A stretch of 64,000 bases of DNA from Streptoalloteichus tenebrarius (lineage in GTDB: Bacteria; Actinomycetota; Actinomycetes; Mycobacteriales; Pseudonocardiaceae), in assembly GCF_024171885.1 (NCBI RefSeq), contig NZ_JAMTCP010000004.1, positions 62,001 through 126,000 of the forward strand, read 5' to 3'. A program made the translations under genes and the position numbers. Under the pieces are notes generated by a model. The model worked only from the letters and a program-made list of their open reading frames with translations, did not search any database and was not told the origin of the DNA. Each line of letters opens with the position of its first letter. Position 1 is the stretch's first letter. This document shows, in pieces, positions 35,813 to 43,968 of this stretch.

Positions 35813-36178
35813 GAGGAGTCCTGATCGGGTCGGGGTGTGCCCGGCGCTGGGCCTGGAGCAGGGCGAGCCGCTCGGCGAGCAGGTCTTCCAGCTCGGGGAT
35901 CGTTCGGCGCTCGCGCAGCATCTGCCAGGGGCGTTTCGGCGGTCTGATCACCGGCGGCGGCGGGGGTGGGTCGGGGAGGTCCTCCCGCGTGCTGCGGGCG
36001 CTGTGGCGGGGGCAGTCCCACACCTCGGGCGGAGTGGCGCCGAGGGCGAGGTGAGTCGCACCGGGTGGCCGTGCGGGCACCGGTAGGTGATCGTGCAGCG
36101 TGGGGCGAGATCCGTGTCGTCGCCGGACTGATAGGACGCGGTGGTGCCTCGGCGGCCGGAGATCGCACGGTGTCGCAT
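35793..36178 (-). pseudogene. RbpA-like RNA-polymerase-binding protein gene with frameshift
   Basis: The ATG at 36178 starts MRHRAISGRRGTTASYQSGD then APRCTITYRCPHGHPVRLT. The rest is in another frame: ATPPEVWDCPRHSARS, PPPPPVIRPPKRPWQMLRER, RTIPELEDLLAERLALLQ. Together this is the RbpA layout: N-tail, zinc-ribbon core (CPHGH...WDCPRH), basic linker and sigma-interaction helix. One indel near 36050 separates the halves (386-base span). RbpA stabilises RNA polymerase with the housekeeping sigma factor; this would be an element-borne paralogue. Confidence 0.6.
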
Positions 36179-36298
36179 GGTCCGTCCTCCCTTCAGGACA
36201 GCGAGATCGAACGCGCCAACAGGCCAGAAGGTTCGAAACAGGCGGCAGAGGGTTCTCCTTCGTGGTGGTTGTGGTGTGTGGACGGACGTGGTGGTGGG

Positions 36299-36365
36299 GA
36301 CGCGGCGCCGTCTGACGTCGGCGCCGCGTCCCCCGGGACCCGCCCACTCGGAGGCGCGGGTCCCG
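36299..36365. terminator. Two tandem perfect hairpins
   Basis: First: 12-base stem 36299-36310 with 36319-36330. Second: 10-base stem 36334-36343 with 36356-36365. They separate the RbpA-like operon from genes further upstream on the minus strand. Confidence 0.6.
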
Positions 36366-36746
36366 ACCTGACGGGGCCGGGAGCACGCTTCGTGGGTCGC
36401 CGCCGCTTTGGGAGGGGGAACGAGCGGCGGCCAATCCCGAGCGCTCGACCAACCCCGGCAGGGGTCTCGTGAACCATGTGGGGGTGGTTGGCCCCTGCCC
36501 GACGGGGGACACCACGTCGGGGTGGGTGTGGTTCGGGCAGGGACCAACCGGCTCGGGGGCCGGGCGGCGGAGTGGCCTCGTCACCGCGTCCCGCCGCGCG
36601 GTCCCAGCGAGACGCGAGGCAGGTACCGCGGGGCGTCGTCGACGCCGCCGCCCGGCGGGTGGGCAGTCACGGACCGGCAGGGAATTGGCGTTCGCCGCGG
36701 CGCCGAGCTGTCCGTCGTGTACTGCCGGCACGGCGCGGGGTAGGGG
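36366..36746. other. Gap within the element, no supported gene
   Basis: No frame on either strand shows coding character. It carries GGGG/CCCC blocks between the tandem hairpins and the membrane-protein gene. Confidence 0.4.
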
Positions 36747-37151
36747 TCATGGCTGGTTTCTGCGGTTCTTGCGTTCGTGGTTCCAGCGGCGGAGGTCCCT
36801 GCGGACCCGGCGGAAGACCCGCCCGGCGCGGTCGAGCAGGGGCGGCAGCAGCACACAGGCCCAGATGGCGGCGGTGACGACGATCAGGCCGATCATCCAG
36901 CCCATCGGCTGCGCCTCCACCACCGGCGACGGGCCTGGCCGCGTTCGGCTCGGTGTTCGCGCTGCCGGAGTTCGTAGGGCCAACAACGCCAGGGGCGGAG
37001 CCGGGAGGACAACCCGGACCCGGCGGCGCCGCAGCGGCGCCATGCGCGCCTCCCACGCCGCCACCTCCTCGGGGGTGGCGAGATGGAGCACTCGGAGGTT
37101 CGGCATCAGCCGCCGGGTGTCCACAAGGGACCGTTTCTTGCGGAATCGCAT
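36747..37151 (-). CDS. Small membrane protein of the element
   Basis: 134 residues. A basic N-terminal part (RFRKKRSLVDTRRL; TPEEVAAWEARMAPLRRRRV) precedes one hydrophobic helix (GWMIGLIVVTAAIWACVLLP) and a very basic tail (RRVRRDLRRWNHERKNRR). Single-pass topology. AGGAAG lies 12 bases before the ATG. An internal ATG just before the helix is an alternative start. Function unknown. Confidence 0.5.
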   Translation of the reverse strand: MRFRKKRSLVDTRRLMPNLRVLHLATPEEVAAWEARMAPLRRRRVRVVLPAPPLALLALRTPAARTPSRTRPGPSPVVEAQPMGWMIGLIVVTAAIWACVLLPPLLDRAGRVFRRVRRDLRRWNHERKNRRNQP

Positions 37152-37188
37152 AAGGGATCGGTGCTTCCTGTGGCAGGGGAAGGACGGG

Positions 37189-37452
37189 TCAGGAGAGGCA
37201 GAGACCGGCCGAGAGCAGGAGCAGCAGGATCAGGAACCAGGTGAGGCGGTAGCGCTCCCGCAGGGGTGGCCCGGGCTGGAAGTGGGAGTCGTCGGCGACG
37301 GTGACGCCGGGTGGTGGTGCGGGGATGGTGTTCTCCCGGGCGCAGGCCAGGCACACCACGCGCAAGCACTGGTTCCAGTGCTGGAGCCGCAGGGGTACGG
37401 TGAGGGCGATGCTGACGGCGAGCGCGACGCCGAACTCGCTGGTGGTGAGCAT
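37189..37452 (-). CDS. Small two-helix membrane protein
   Basis: 87 residues. Hydrophobic segment GVALAVSIALTVPLRLQHW at the start and WFLILLLLLSAGLCLS at the end, with CLRVVCLACARE between (three cysteines). Typical accessory gene of integrative elements. Function unknown. Confidence 0.5.
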   Translation of the reverse strand: MLTTSEFGVALAVSIALTVPLRLQHWNQCLRVVCLACARENTIPAPPPGVTVADDSHFQPGPPLRERYRLTWFLILLLLLSAGLCLS

Positions 37453-37473
37453 GGGGCTGGGGCTTTCTGGTGG

Positions 37474-37791
37474 TTAGAGGTCGTAGCCGGTTCGGCAGAG
37501 CAGGGTGGTGCCGGTAGGCGGCGGAAGTGGTCTCAAGGGCTTGGAGGGCGGCCTGCCGTTGGCGAATCAGGCCAACCACTCCTCGGCAGACCTCGCAGAA
37601 GGGCCAGGAGAGGGGTATGTGGCGGGTGGTGATGAGGACGGTGAGGCGGCAGAGGGTGATGACGACGACGCTGTCGGGGCGGGTGGTGCCGGGGTAGGCG
37701 TGGAGCCGGCCTGCGCAGGGGCCCAGGTGTGGATGGACTGGTCAGGGCCGAGATCGAGCTTCGATCCGGGAGTGTTCACGAGAAACTCCAC
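37474..37791 (-). pseudogene. Frame-broken small element gene
   Basis: The GTG at 37791 opens VEFLVNTPGSKLDLGPDQSI then HTWAPAQAG. Coding character then moves to another frame: LHAYPGTTRPDSVVVITLCR, LTVLITTRHIPLSWPFCEVC, then LIRQRQAALQALETTSAAYR. A third frame ends LLCRTGYDL at TAA 37474. At least one indel, probably two. A CxxC and strand-rich segment survive. Family unknown. Confidence 0.4.
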
Positions 37792-38021
37792 AGTGGACAG
37801 CCCTGGGACAGGTGCGAGTAGGAGCGGCGCCGTCGCGGACTGGACGAGGTGGCCAGTCCACCCGGCCGAGGCCGAGCAGGTACGTCAAGACCGGGTCACG
37901 GCGTGTGCGGTTGGGCCTGGTGGGTCAGGTCGCAGGACAGGCACGGTCGGCGGGATGCCCACCACCCGCCCACCAACAGTCCGGACTCCGAATGACACCG
38001 GTGCCGAAAGGCTCAGTGCGA

Positions 38022-38579
38022 TCACAACGAGCGCGATCGCTGGTGCTCCGTTGGCACCGGGGCGCGCCAGGCTCGGAACAACGCGTCCTGCAACAGGTCT
38101 CGGGGCGGGATCGCCCAGTCCACCGCCTGTGGTGAGACCCGCCACCGACACGGGTGCCCGTACTGCTTCGTGGGTGGCAGCACCACCCATGACCCCGCGC
38201 CCAGCACCCGAACACCGAGCGACGGGTGCAGCGGGGGGCCGGACGACACCAGGAGAAGCCAGGACCCGTGGCGAGTCAGGATGATCGGCCCCAGGGCGCC
38301 GGATTCCCGCAGAGCGTGGACGACGCGGTGGGTGTCGCCGGCGGGAATCTCGGCTGCGTCGATCCCTTGCCCACAGGGCAGCAGGATGGGATATGGGGCG
38401 TGTGTCCAGCTTTCGAGCGCCTGCGTGACGGACAGGCTGGGTGAGCTTCCGCAGGGCCGCACCACCGGGAGGAAGGTCGGGTCGCCGGGCACGATCGGCC
38501 AGCGGTGGGACGCGTAGGCGACGACGGCGTCACGTGCCTCGGTCAACGCCAGCCCGGGCATGGGGTGAAGCGAGGTCAC
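38022..38579 (-). CDS. Bifunctional DNA primase/polymerase-like N-terminal domain protein
   Basis: 185 residues from a GTG at 38579 behind GGAGGGAGG. ARDAVVAYASHRWPIVPGDP and later GSWLLLVSSGPPLHPSL and GSWVVLPPTKQYG resemble the archaeo-eukaryotic-type prim-pol domain found in actinobacterial integrative elements (usual form ALxYAxRGWPVxPL...). Catalytic acidic pair is not obvious, so activity is uncertain. Its place fits the replication module of such an element. Confidence 0.5.
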   Translation of the reverse strand: MTSLHPMPGLALTEARDAVVAYASHRWPIVPGDPTFLPVVRPCGSSPSLSVTQALESWTHAPYPILLPCGQGIDAAEIPAGDTHRVVHALRESGALGPIILTRHGSWLLLVSSGPPLHPSLGVRVLGAGSWVVLPPTKQYGHPCRWRVSPQAVDWAIPPRDLLQDALFRAWRAPVPTEHQRSRSL

Positions 38580-38925
38580 CTTGCCTCCCTCCATGATGTG
38601 GTCATCAGGAGCCAGGTAACCCGGACTCCGTTCCGTAGGGGTGATGTCACCGACATGGCGTTACCTCTTGTCCTCTCCTTAATAGAGGCCCGCATGCAAA
38701 CGCGGTGTCACGTCCCGTAGGCGCGTGAAGCAAGATCGATACCTGCGGGATAGGACAGCAGCCGCTCCGCTGCGCCTGACGAGAAACAGGAACTGGAGCC
38801 AAAGACAAGAAGTCCCTGGCGTTCCCGCTTCTTCTGTGAAGTCAGCTCCGTCTGTGATCGGGGCAACTCACGAGATAGAAGGTAGAACGCCAGGGATGCG
38901 AATTTTCACAGCATGTGAAAGCGAG
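38580..38925. other. Regulatory gap between primase-like and XRE genes
   Basis: No gene. AT-richer around 38660-38900 with TCCTTAATAGAGG (38678-38690). The palindrome TTTCACA-GCA-TGTGAAA at 38904-38920 stands 5 bases beyond the XRE stop. Confidence 0.4.
38904..38920. repeat. Perfect 7-3-7 palindrome
   Basis: TTTCACA and TGTGAAA around GCA, directly after the XRE regulator stop. Could be an operator or a weak terminator. Confidence 0.45.
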
Positions 38926-40128
38926 CTAGGTTCGCCCGATCGGTGCTACACCCATTCGGTAGGCCAAGCCACGCAGCTCTCGATCACCGGCCTCACGGCG
39001 TGTGCGGTACAGCAGGGTTGACACGGCCTCCCGAACGAAGGCGTTGTTCCTCACCTGCTGCGGGGTTAGCTCCTCAGCTGTCAGGAGCGCGTGGAGGCCC
39101 TGTGCCTGCGTGCGCTTCTCCTGAAGCAGCCCACGGCCAAGGTCGATCCAGTATGCGCCTTGTCGGGACACGGGGATCTCTCGCCAAGCCACCCCACGCG
39201 CGATCTCGGCGACCTTCGCGCCCAAGCCGAGCTCCACTCCCAGGGAGACCCGCCAGATTCCGACGTTGGTCTTGCCGAAGTTCAGGGTCGCGCCGCCCCA
39301 CGCCGAGTTCGCCACCCCGAGTTTGTCCGCGATCCGGTCGGCTTCGTCCAGATGCATGGCCGCTGTCTGTGCGTCCTTCTGTGCTGCGGCGGCCAGCGCC
39401 GCGACCAGGTGGCCCATCCCACGGGTCTCCAACCGGGTATGGGGCATGTCCGCGGCGACAAGCGCCAGAGCGTACTGACGAGGCCGTGACCGAGAGGAAA
39501 GGTACTGGGCACGCGTATAGGCGGCCAACCCGAGCCACTCCGGATCACCCAAGGCCAGCGCACTGCTGTGCACACGTTCGGCGGCGACATGGGCAAGGTG
39601 GACAGCTCCCAGGGCCCAGACGACCCGCCCGGCAGCATGGTAGGCGTGGACCAGGCCCACGAGAGCGTGACGACGAAGGTTCGGATCGGCGGCATGGATC
39701 AGTAGATCGTGGATCAGACCGGGAAGGACCGTACCCATACCGGCATAGTCGGATCGAGGCCGCAGCTGTTCGTTGACGGCTCGCAGTTCAGCCTCCAACA
39801 CGGGCCAGGGGCGGGCGTCGCCGTCCGGAACCTCGTCCGGCCACCACTCGGTCAGTACCGTTTCCAGAGCGTTCAGCGCTGCGTGAGCCTGGTCGGAAAC
39901 GGGATCGGTGGGAGCGTAAGGCTTACCGGTGAGATCACTCGGCGAGACCCGCAACGCCGAGGCCAGCCCTTCCAGCACGTTACGTTTCGTCACTGGCCGG
40001 AGGCCGCGTTCGATCATGCTGAGGTAGGCGGGCGAGATCCCGGCGAGGCCGGCCGTCGCGGAGAGCGTCATGCGTCGCCAGCTGCGGATCTCCCGGACCC
40101 GGCGGCCAATCTGGGCTTCGACATCCAC
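38926..40128 (-). CDS. XRE-family regulator with TPR-like C-terminus
   Basis: 400 residues. N-terminal Cro/CI-type helix-turn-helix in about 8-62 (MTLSATAGLAGISPAYLSMI then ERGLRPVTKRNVLEGLASAL). The rest is helical repeats (LVGLVHAYHAAGRVVWALGA; MHLDEADRIADKLG) as in actinobacterial peptide- or ligand-sensing XRE/TPR proteins. It ends RELRGLAYRMGVAPIG. The adjacent relic at 40185 is a second copy with the same ending. Confidence 0.85.
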   Translation of the reverse strand: MDVEAQIGRRVREIRSWRRMTLSATAGLAGISPAYLSMIERGLRPVTKRNVLEGLASALRVSPSDLTGKPYAPTDPVSDQAHAALNALETVLTEWWPDEVPDGDARPWPVLEAELRAVNEQLRPRSDYAGMGTVLPGLIHDLLIHAADPNLRRHALVGLVHAYHAAGRVVWALGAVHLAHVAAERVHSSALALGDPEWLGLAAYTRAQYLSSRSRPRQYALALVAADMPHTRLETRGMGHLVAALAAAAQKDAQTAAMHLDEADRIADKLGVANSAWGGATLNFGKTNVGIWRVSLGVELGLGAKVAEIARGVAWREIPVSRQGAYWIDLGRGLLQEKRTQAQGLHALLTAEELTPQQVRNNAFVREAVSTLLYRTRREAGDRELRGLAYRMGVAPIGRT

Positions 40129-40184
40129 AGCGACCCACTTTCGTCACGGACGGGGAAGCGCGTTTGCGACAGTAGAAGCCGTCG

Positions 40185-40690
40185 TCACGGCGTCCCGACC
40201 GGCGCGACACCAATGCGGTAGGCCAAGCCACGCAGCTCGCGGCCGCCAGCGTCGCGACGGGCGACTCGTATCTGGTCGGCGATGGCCTCGCGGACGAACA
40301 CGTCCGTCCGTACCCTCTGCGGCGCCAGGTGTTCGGCGCGCAGGAGAAGAGACAAGCCTTCGTCACGGCGCGCCTTCTGGGTAAGGAGGGCTCGGCCGAG
40401 ATCGCAGTAGTGCTCGGCCTGGCGGCTGGGAGAGGGGATCAACTCCGTTCGCACGCCTCGGGAGATCTCGGTGGCTCGGCCTGTGTCGCCGAACTCGACG
40501 GCCAGGCTGGTCTCCCAGATTCCGATGTTCGTGCGCCCGAACCACAGACGAGCCCAGGTACCGACTTCCAAGTCCAGTCGGTCGGCGATCAGCCGAGCTT
40601 CGGCCAGGTGCGCGTTCGCGCCGGTCGGCCAGGTGTGGACTCACGAGCGCGAACGCCTCAGCGAGCATGGCGACAGCACCGTTCCCCTCT
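40185..40690 (-). pseudogene. C-terminal relic of a second XRE/TPR regulator
   Basis: It ends GGRELRGLAYRIGVAPVG, almost identical to the intact neighbour. FGRTNIGIWETSLAVEFG parallels FGKTNVGIWRVSLGVELG there. A frameshift near 40625 joins AMLAEAFALVSPHLADR to GANAHLAEARLIADRL. The helix-turn-helix part is missing and the remnant abuts the hisS stop. Confidence 0.65.
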
Positions 40691-40695
40691 TCGTT

Positions 40696-41985
40696 CTAGG
40701 TCTGGGGTTGCTGGCCCAAGGGGCGTTCCTCGGGCCGGGAGTGGGGGTCACGGTCGGCGCGCAGGTGCACGAACGAGGTGATGCCCCAGGTTTCCAGTCG
40801 CCTGAGTTGGGCGCCGAACTTGCCCGCGCGGCGGATCACCGTCACCGTCCGACCCTCGGCGCGGACCTCACGTGCCATCGCAAGGGCGTCGGCGACGGGC
40901 ACCTCAGCCTCGTACAGCACGGCGACGACGTCACGCCGGGGTGCCTGCTCCAGCAGGTCGACGATCCGTTCGAAACCGATGGAGAAGCCGCAGGCCGGCA
41001 CGTCCTTGCCGAGCGAGCGGCCGATGAGCCGGTCGTAGCGCCCGCCACCGGCTACCGAGGAGGAGGTACTGGGGTGGGAGATCTCGAAGATCTGCCCGGT
41101 GTAGTAGCCCATTCCTCGCACCAGAGTGGGGTCGAACTCCCACCGCAGCTCACGTGCGGTGGCGATCTGGTCGAGGCAACCCGTGGTGGTCGCCAGGTCC
41201 TGGATGATCCCCTCGTCCAGGGTGGGCACCGTGGAGGCGATCGCGTCGGCAACCTTGGTCGCGTCCAGCCCCTGAAGACCCGCGATCTTCTCCAACGCGG
41301 TGGTGACCGCGGAGGCGGGGAGCCCGCGCTGCTCCACCAGCTCGGTCCGGACCCCGTCCCAGCCGATCTTGTCGAGCTTGTCCAAGCCGATGAAGAACCC
41401 GTCCCAGGCGCCCTCGGGGATCCCTGCGGACCGGGCCAGGGCGGACAGGAACCGCCGGTCGGACAGTCGCACCGTGGTGCCGGACAGGCCAACGGTGGCC
41501 AGCGCCTCGGTGGTGGCCTCGATCAGCTCCACCTCGGCCAGCACGCTCGCCTCACCGATCAGATCGATGTCGCACTGGTAGAACTGCCGGTAACGGCCCT
41601 TCTGCGGGCGCTCGGCCCGCCAGACCGGGCCGATCTGGAAGGAACGGAACGGCAGCGGCAGGGCGGCGTGGTTGTTGCCGTAGAAGCGGGTGAGCGGCAC
41701 GGTCAGGTCAAACCGCAGACCGAGGTCGACCAGCTCGGACAGGCTCGTGCCCGCCTCCACGGGGTCGCCGAGTCCCCGCCGCAACACCTTGAAGATCAGC
41801 TTTTCGTTCTCTCCGCCCTGGCCGCCGGTCAGCCGGGTGATGTCCTCCAAGGCCGGGGTCTCGATACGTTGGTAGCCGTACCGGTGATACACCTCAGTGA
41901 TCGCGCTGAGGACATGGTCGCGCACGGCGACAGTGGTGGGAAGCAGGTCACGGGTGCCGCGGGGCGGGCTGTTGTCGATCTTCAC
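40696..41985 (-). CDS. hisS: Histidyl-tRNA synthetase, archaeal/eukaryotic-like clade
   Basis: 429 residues. Class II motif 2 is RAERPQKGRYRQFYQCDIDL, the HisA motif is RGMGYYTGQIFE and motif 3 region GGGRYDRLIG ... GFSIGFERI. The QCDIDLIG signature belongs to the archaeal/eukaryotic-like HisRS group, not the usual actinobacterial RPQxGRYRQxxQ form I recall. The C-terminal anticodon-binding domain is present. It may be a second HisRS, acquired with the element, or a resistance or aminoacyl-tRNA-supplying copy. A degraded relative lies 3 bases upstream. Confidence 0.85.
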   Translation of the reverse strand: MKIDNSPPRGTRDLLPTTVAVRDHVLSAITEVYHRYGYQRIETPALEDITRLTGGQGGENEKLIFKVLRRGLGDPVEAGTSLSELVDLGLRFDLTVPLTRFYGNNHAALPLPFRSFQIGPVWRAERPQKGRYRQFYQCDIDLIGEASVLAEVELIEATTEALATVGLSGTTVRLSDRRFLSALARSAGIPEGAWDGFFIGLDKLDKIGWDGVRTELVEQRGLPASAVTTALEKIAGLQGLDATKVADAIASTVPTLDEGIIQDLATTTGCLDQIATARELRWEFDPTLVRGMGYYTGQIFEISHPSTSSSVAGGGRYDRLIGRSLGKDVPACGFSIGFERIVDLLEQAPRRDVVAVLYEAEVPVADALAMAREVRAEGRTVTVIRRAGKFGAQLRRLETWGITSFVHLRADRDPHSRPEERPLGQQPQT

Positions 41986-41988
41986 CTG

Positions 41989-42680
41989 TCAGTCCTCAAC
42001 GACGAGCAGCGGTTGTGTCTGTCGAATGCCGCGCGCGAGGGCGTAGTCGCGCCAGTTCTCCGGCGCGCCGAGGTAGATGTCGACTGCGCGACCGGCGGCG
42101 CGGTGCTCCGCCGCAGCGCGGGCGGCCTCAAGGTACCCACCCGTGCTCGCCGCAGGGACGAGCAGGACCTCGGCGGAGCCGGGGTGTAGCCCGATCGAGG
42201 TAACGGTCGACCGGCCAGGTCCCAGGAGATGAAGACTCTCCAGCAGGTGGACCAGGCGTTCGACACCGAACGCGAAGCCGGTCGCGGGAACACTCCGCCT
42301 GCCGCCTGCGGGAACGAAGTGGCCCACCAGACGGTCGTAACGGCCGCCGCCGCCCACCTCCACGAACGCCATCCCGTCCGCGACCACGTCGACCTCGAAC
42401 GCCACACCGCTGTAGTACTCGTGTGACCGCACCACACACAGGTCGATAGGGCCATCGCTGATCGGCGTGATAGGACCGACGAGCGGAAATCGGCATTCAG
42501 TCGCGCTGATCCGCATCGATGTACTTCACAGCGAGCGCAGCGACGCGAGTCAGGGTCGCGACCTGCGGAAACCCACCCGGAAGCGACCTGCCGGAAGGCG
42601 CTGTTCGACCAGGACGTCCAGCTCGCCTCGGACCCTTCACCTCTCACGACGGTCAGGTGCGCCGGCCGGGAACACGAACG
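41989..42680 (-). pseudogene. Degraded HisRS-like/HisZ-like gene
   Basis: The last 175 codons (from 42516) read RISATECRFPLVGPITPISD, VVRSHEYYSGVAFEVDVV, EVGGGGRYDRLVGHF and end before hisS. This is the C-terminal half of a HisRS catalytic core-like protein. Upstream parts appear in other frames: VFPAGAPDRRER, then LDVLVEQRLPAGRFRVGF, then PQVATLTRVAALAVKYIDAD. At least three frameshifts; motif 2 is not found. Confidence 0.6.
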
Positions 42681-43142
42681 GCGTATTCCCACGTGACTAG
42701 GGTGACTGCCGTTTACTAGGCCATTCGTCGCAGCCTTGCATCGTTTCGGGAAGCGCGGACAAAGCTGATCTTTCGAGAAAGCGATCTTCCCGGTTCGCGA
42801 GTTATCCTCACAATTGGGCTGTGACCTGGGGATCTACGCGCGCGACCAGAGCCCACGAGGAATGGCGAGCTTCACGACGGGCTCGGCGGATCACGCCACA
42901 GCAGGCCAACGGCGGGACGAGCCGTTGGTCCATTCGGACCCGATGGCAGCAGCGCTGCCCTCCTCGATCGGGTGAACTTTTGTCGCGCGGGAGCCAGCTC
43001 GTCACGGAACTCGGCCGCGTGGTCCGTTGCCTGGCCCAACCGGCCATCAGGGCATCTGCCCGACATCCCCTTCGTCCCATTGCCTCCACGCCGACAAGAC
43101 CAGCGCATACGTTGGTCGGACGCCGCCGACAATCTCCCAACA
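42681..43142. other. Gap between the HisRS-like relic and an NB-ARC relic
   Basis: No supported gene. AT-rich part at 42750-42820 contains CTTTCGAGAAAG (near-palindromic) and could be the old promoter of the HisRS-like genes. From about 43030 weak NB-ARC-like coding appears. Confidence 0.35.
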
Positions 43143-43450
43143 CGGCCAGGCGGGGCAGGTCGTGGTGACCACCCGGCGTCGGGAGGCCGCCCTGGCCCGC
43201 CAGGACCGGCGGCTGTCGAGCTCGGGGTGTTCAGCGAGACGGAACCGCCTACCTGGCCACAAAACTGCCCGAACACGCCGCCGCACCCTCAGGCACAGAA
43301 GACCTGCGCGGGTTGGCGTCAGATCTGGGACATCTGCCGCTGGCGTTGGCCCAAGCCGCGGCGTACATCGCCGACAAGCCCCTGCTCACGGTGCCCGCCT
43401 ACCGACAGAGACTGGCCGACCGACGCCGAAAACTGTCGAACTGGCCCTCC
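43143..43450 (+). pseudogene. NB-ARC/TPR ATPase relic
   Basis: One frame reads AGQVVVTTRRREAALARQDR (the RNBS-B-like VVTTR strand). A second frame continues TAYLATKLPEHAAA, LASDLGHLPLALAQAAAYIA (the GLPLAL motif) and PAYRQRLADRRRKLS. These are the central blocks of AfsR-like NB-ARC proteins. Frameshifted, with neither the P-loop nor TPRs left. Confidence 0.6.
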
Positions 43451-43776
43451 ACGAGGGGTTCAGACACGTTCAGGGCCAGGGCGACCACACCAACGAAAAG
43501 CAACGTCACGGTGGGCGGGATGGACAGGCTCCCGAGCCAACCGTTCGGCCGCTGATGCCCAGTGATCAGTGCTCACCCTGCCGTGGAAGGCGCGCGAGGG
43601 GGTGGGTTCGGTCAACCGGGAGTCTGGATGAACGCCCAGACTTCTCCGTGAGCAGCATTCCTGCCGCGCCTGCGGCTCGCCCTGGTGAATCCGCAGGTCA
43701 CCGGCTTGACCGGGTCTGGGGCGACCAAGCATCATGTGGCACATGAACACCATTACGGCGCACATGTGCCACGTTT

Positions 43777-43863
43777 TGGTGTCCGAGGGGGGACTTGAAC
43801 CCCCACCCCCTATACGGGGACTAGCACCTCAAGCTAGCGCGTCTGCCATTCCGCCACTCGGAC
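43777..43863 (-). tRNA. tRNA-Leu (anticodon GAG)
   Basis: Acceptor arms GTCCGAG and CTCGGAC pair fully. The anticodon stem CTAGC/GCTAG closes loop TTGAGGT with GAG at 34-36. A long variable arm and the GTTCAAGTC T-loop are present, and CCA is encoded after discriminator A. Reads CUC and CUU. It lies at the right edge of the mobile-element region, a usual integration site for actinobacterial elements. Confidence 0.95.
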
Positions 43864-43968
43864 GTCGCGCGCGGCCCGTCGGCCACGTGCCCGGCAAGAA
43901 TAACTGATCGTTCGCGACCCGCCCAAATCGGGTCCCCAGGGTCGAGGGGCCGGTGGTAGGAAGGCGTG

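Noticed and set aside
43777-43863. An attachment-site repeat of the tRNA-Leu 3' end
   Set aside because: I looked for a second copy near the relaxase relic and found none.
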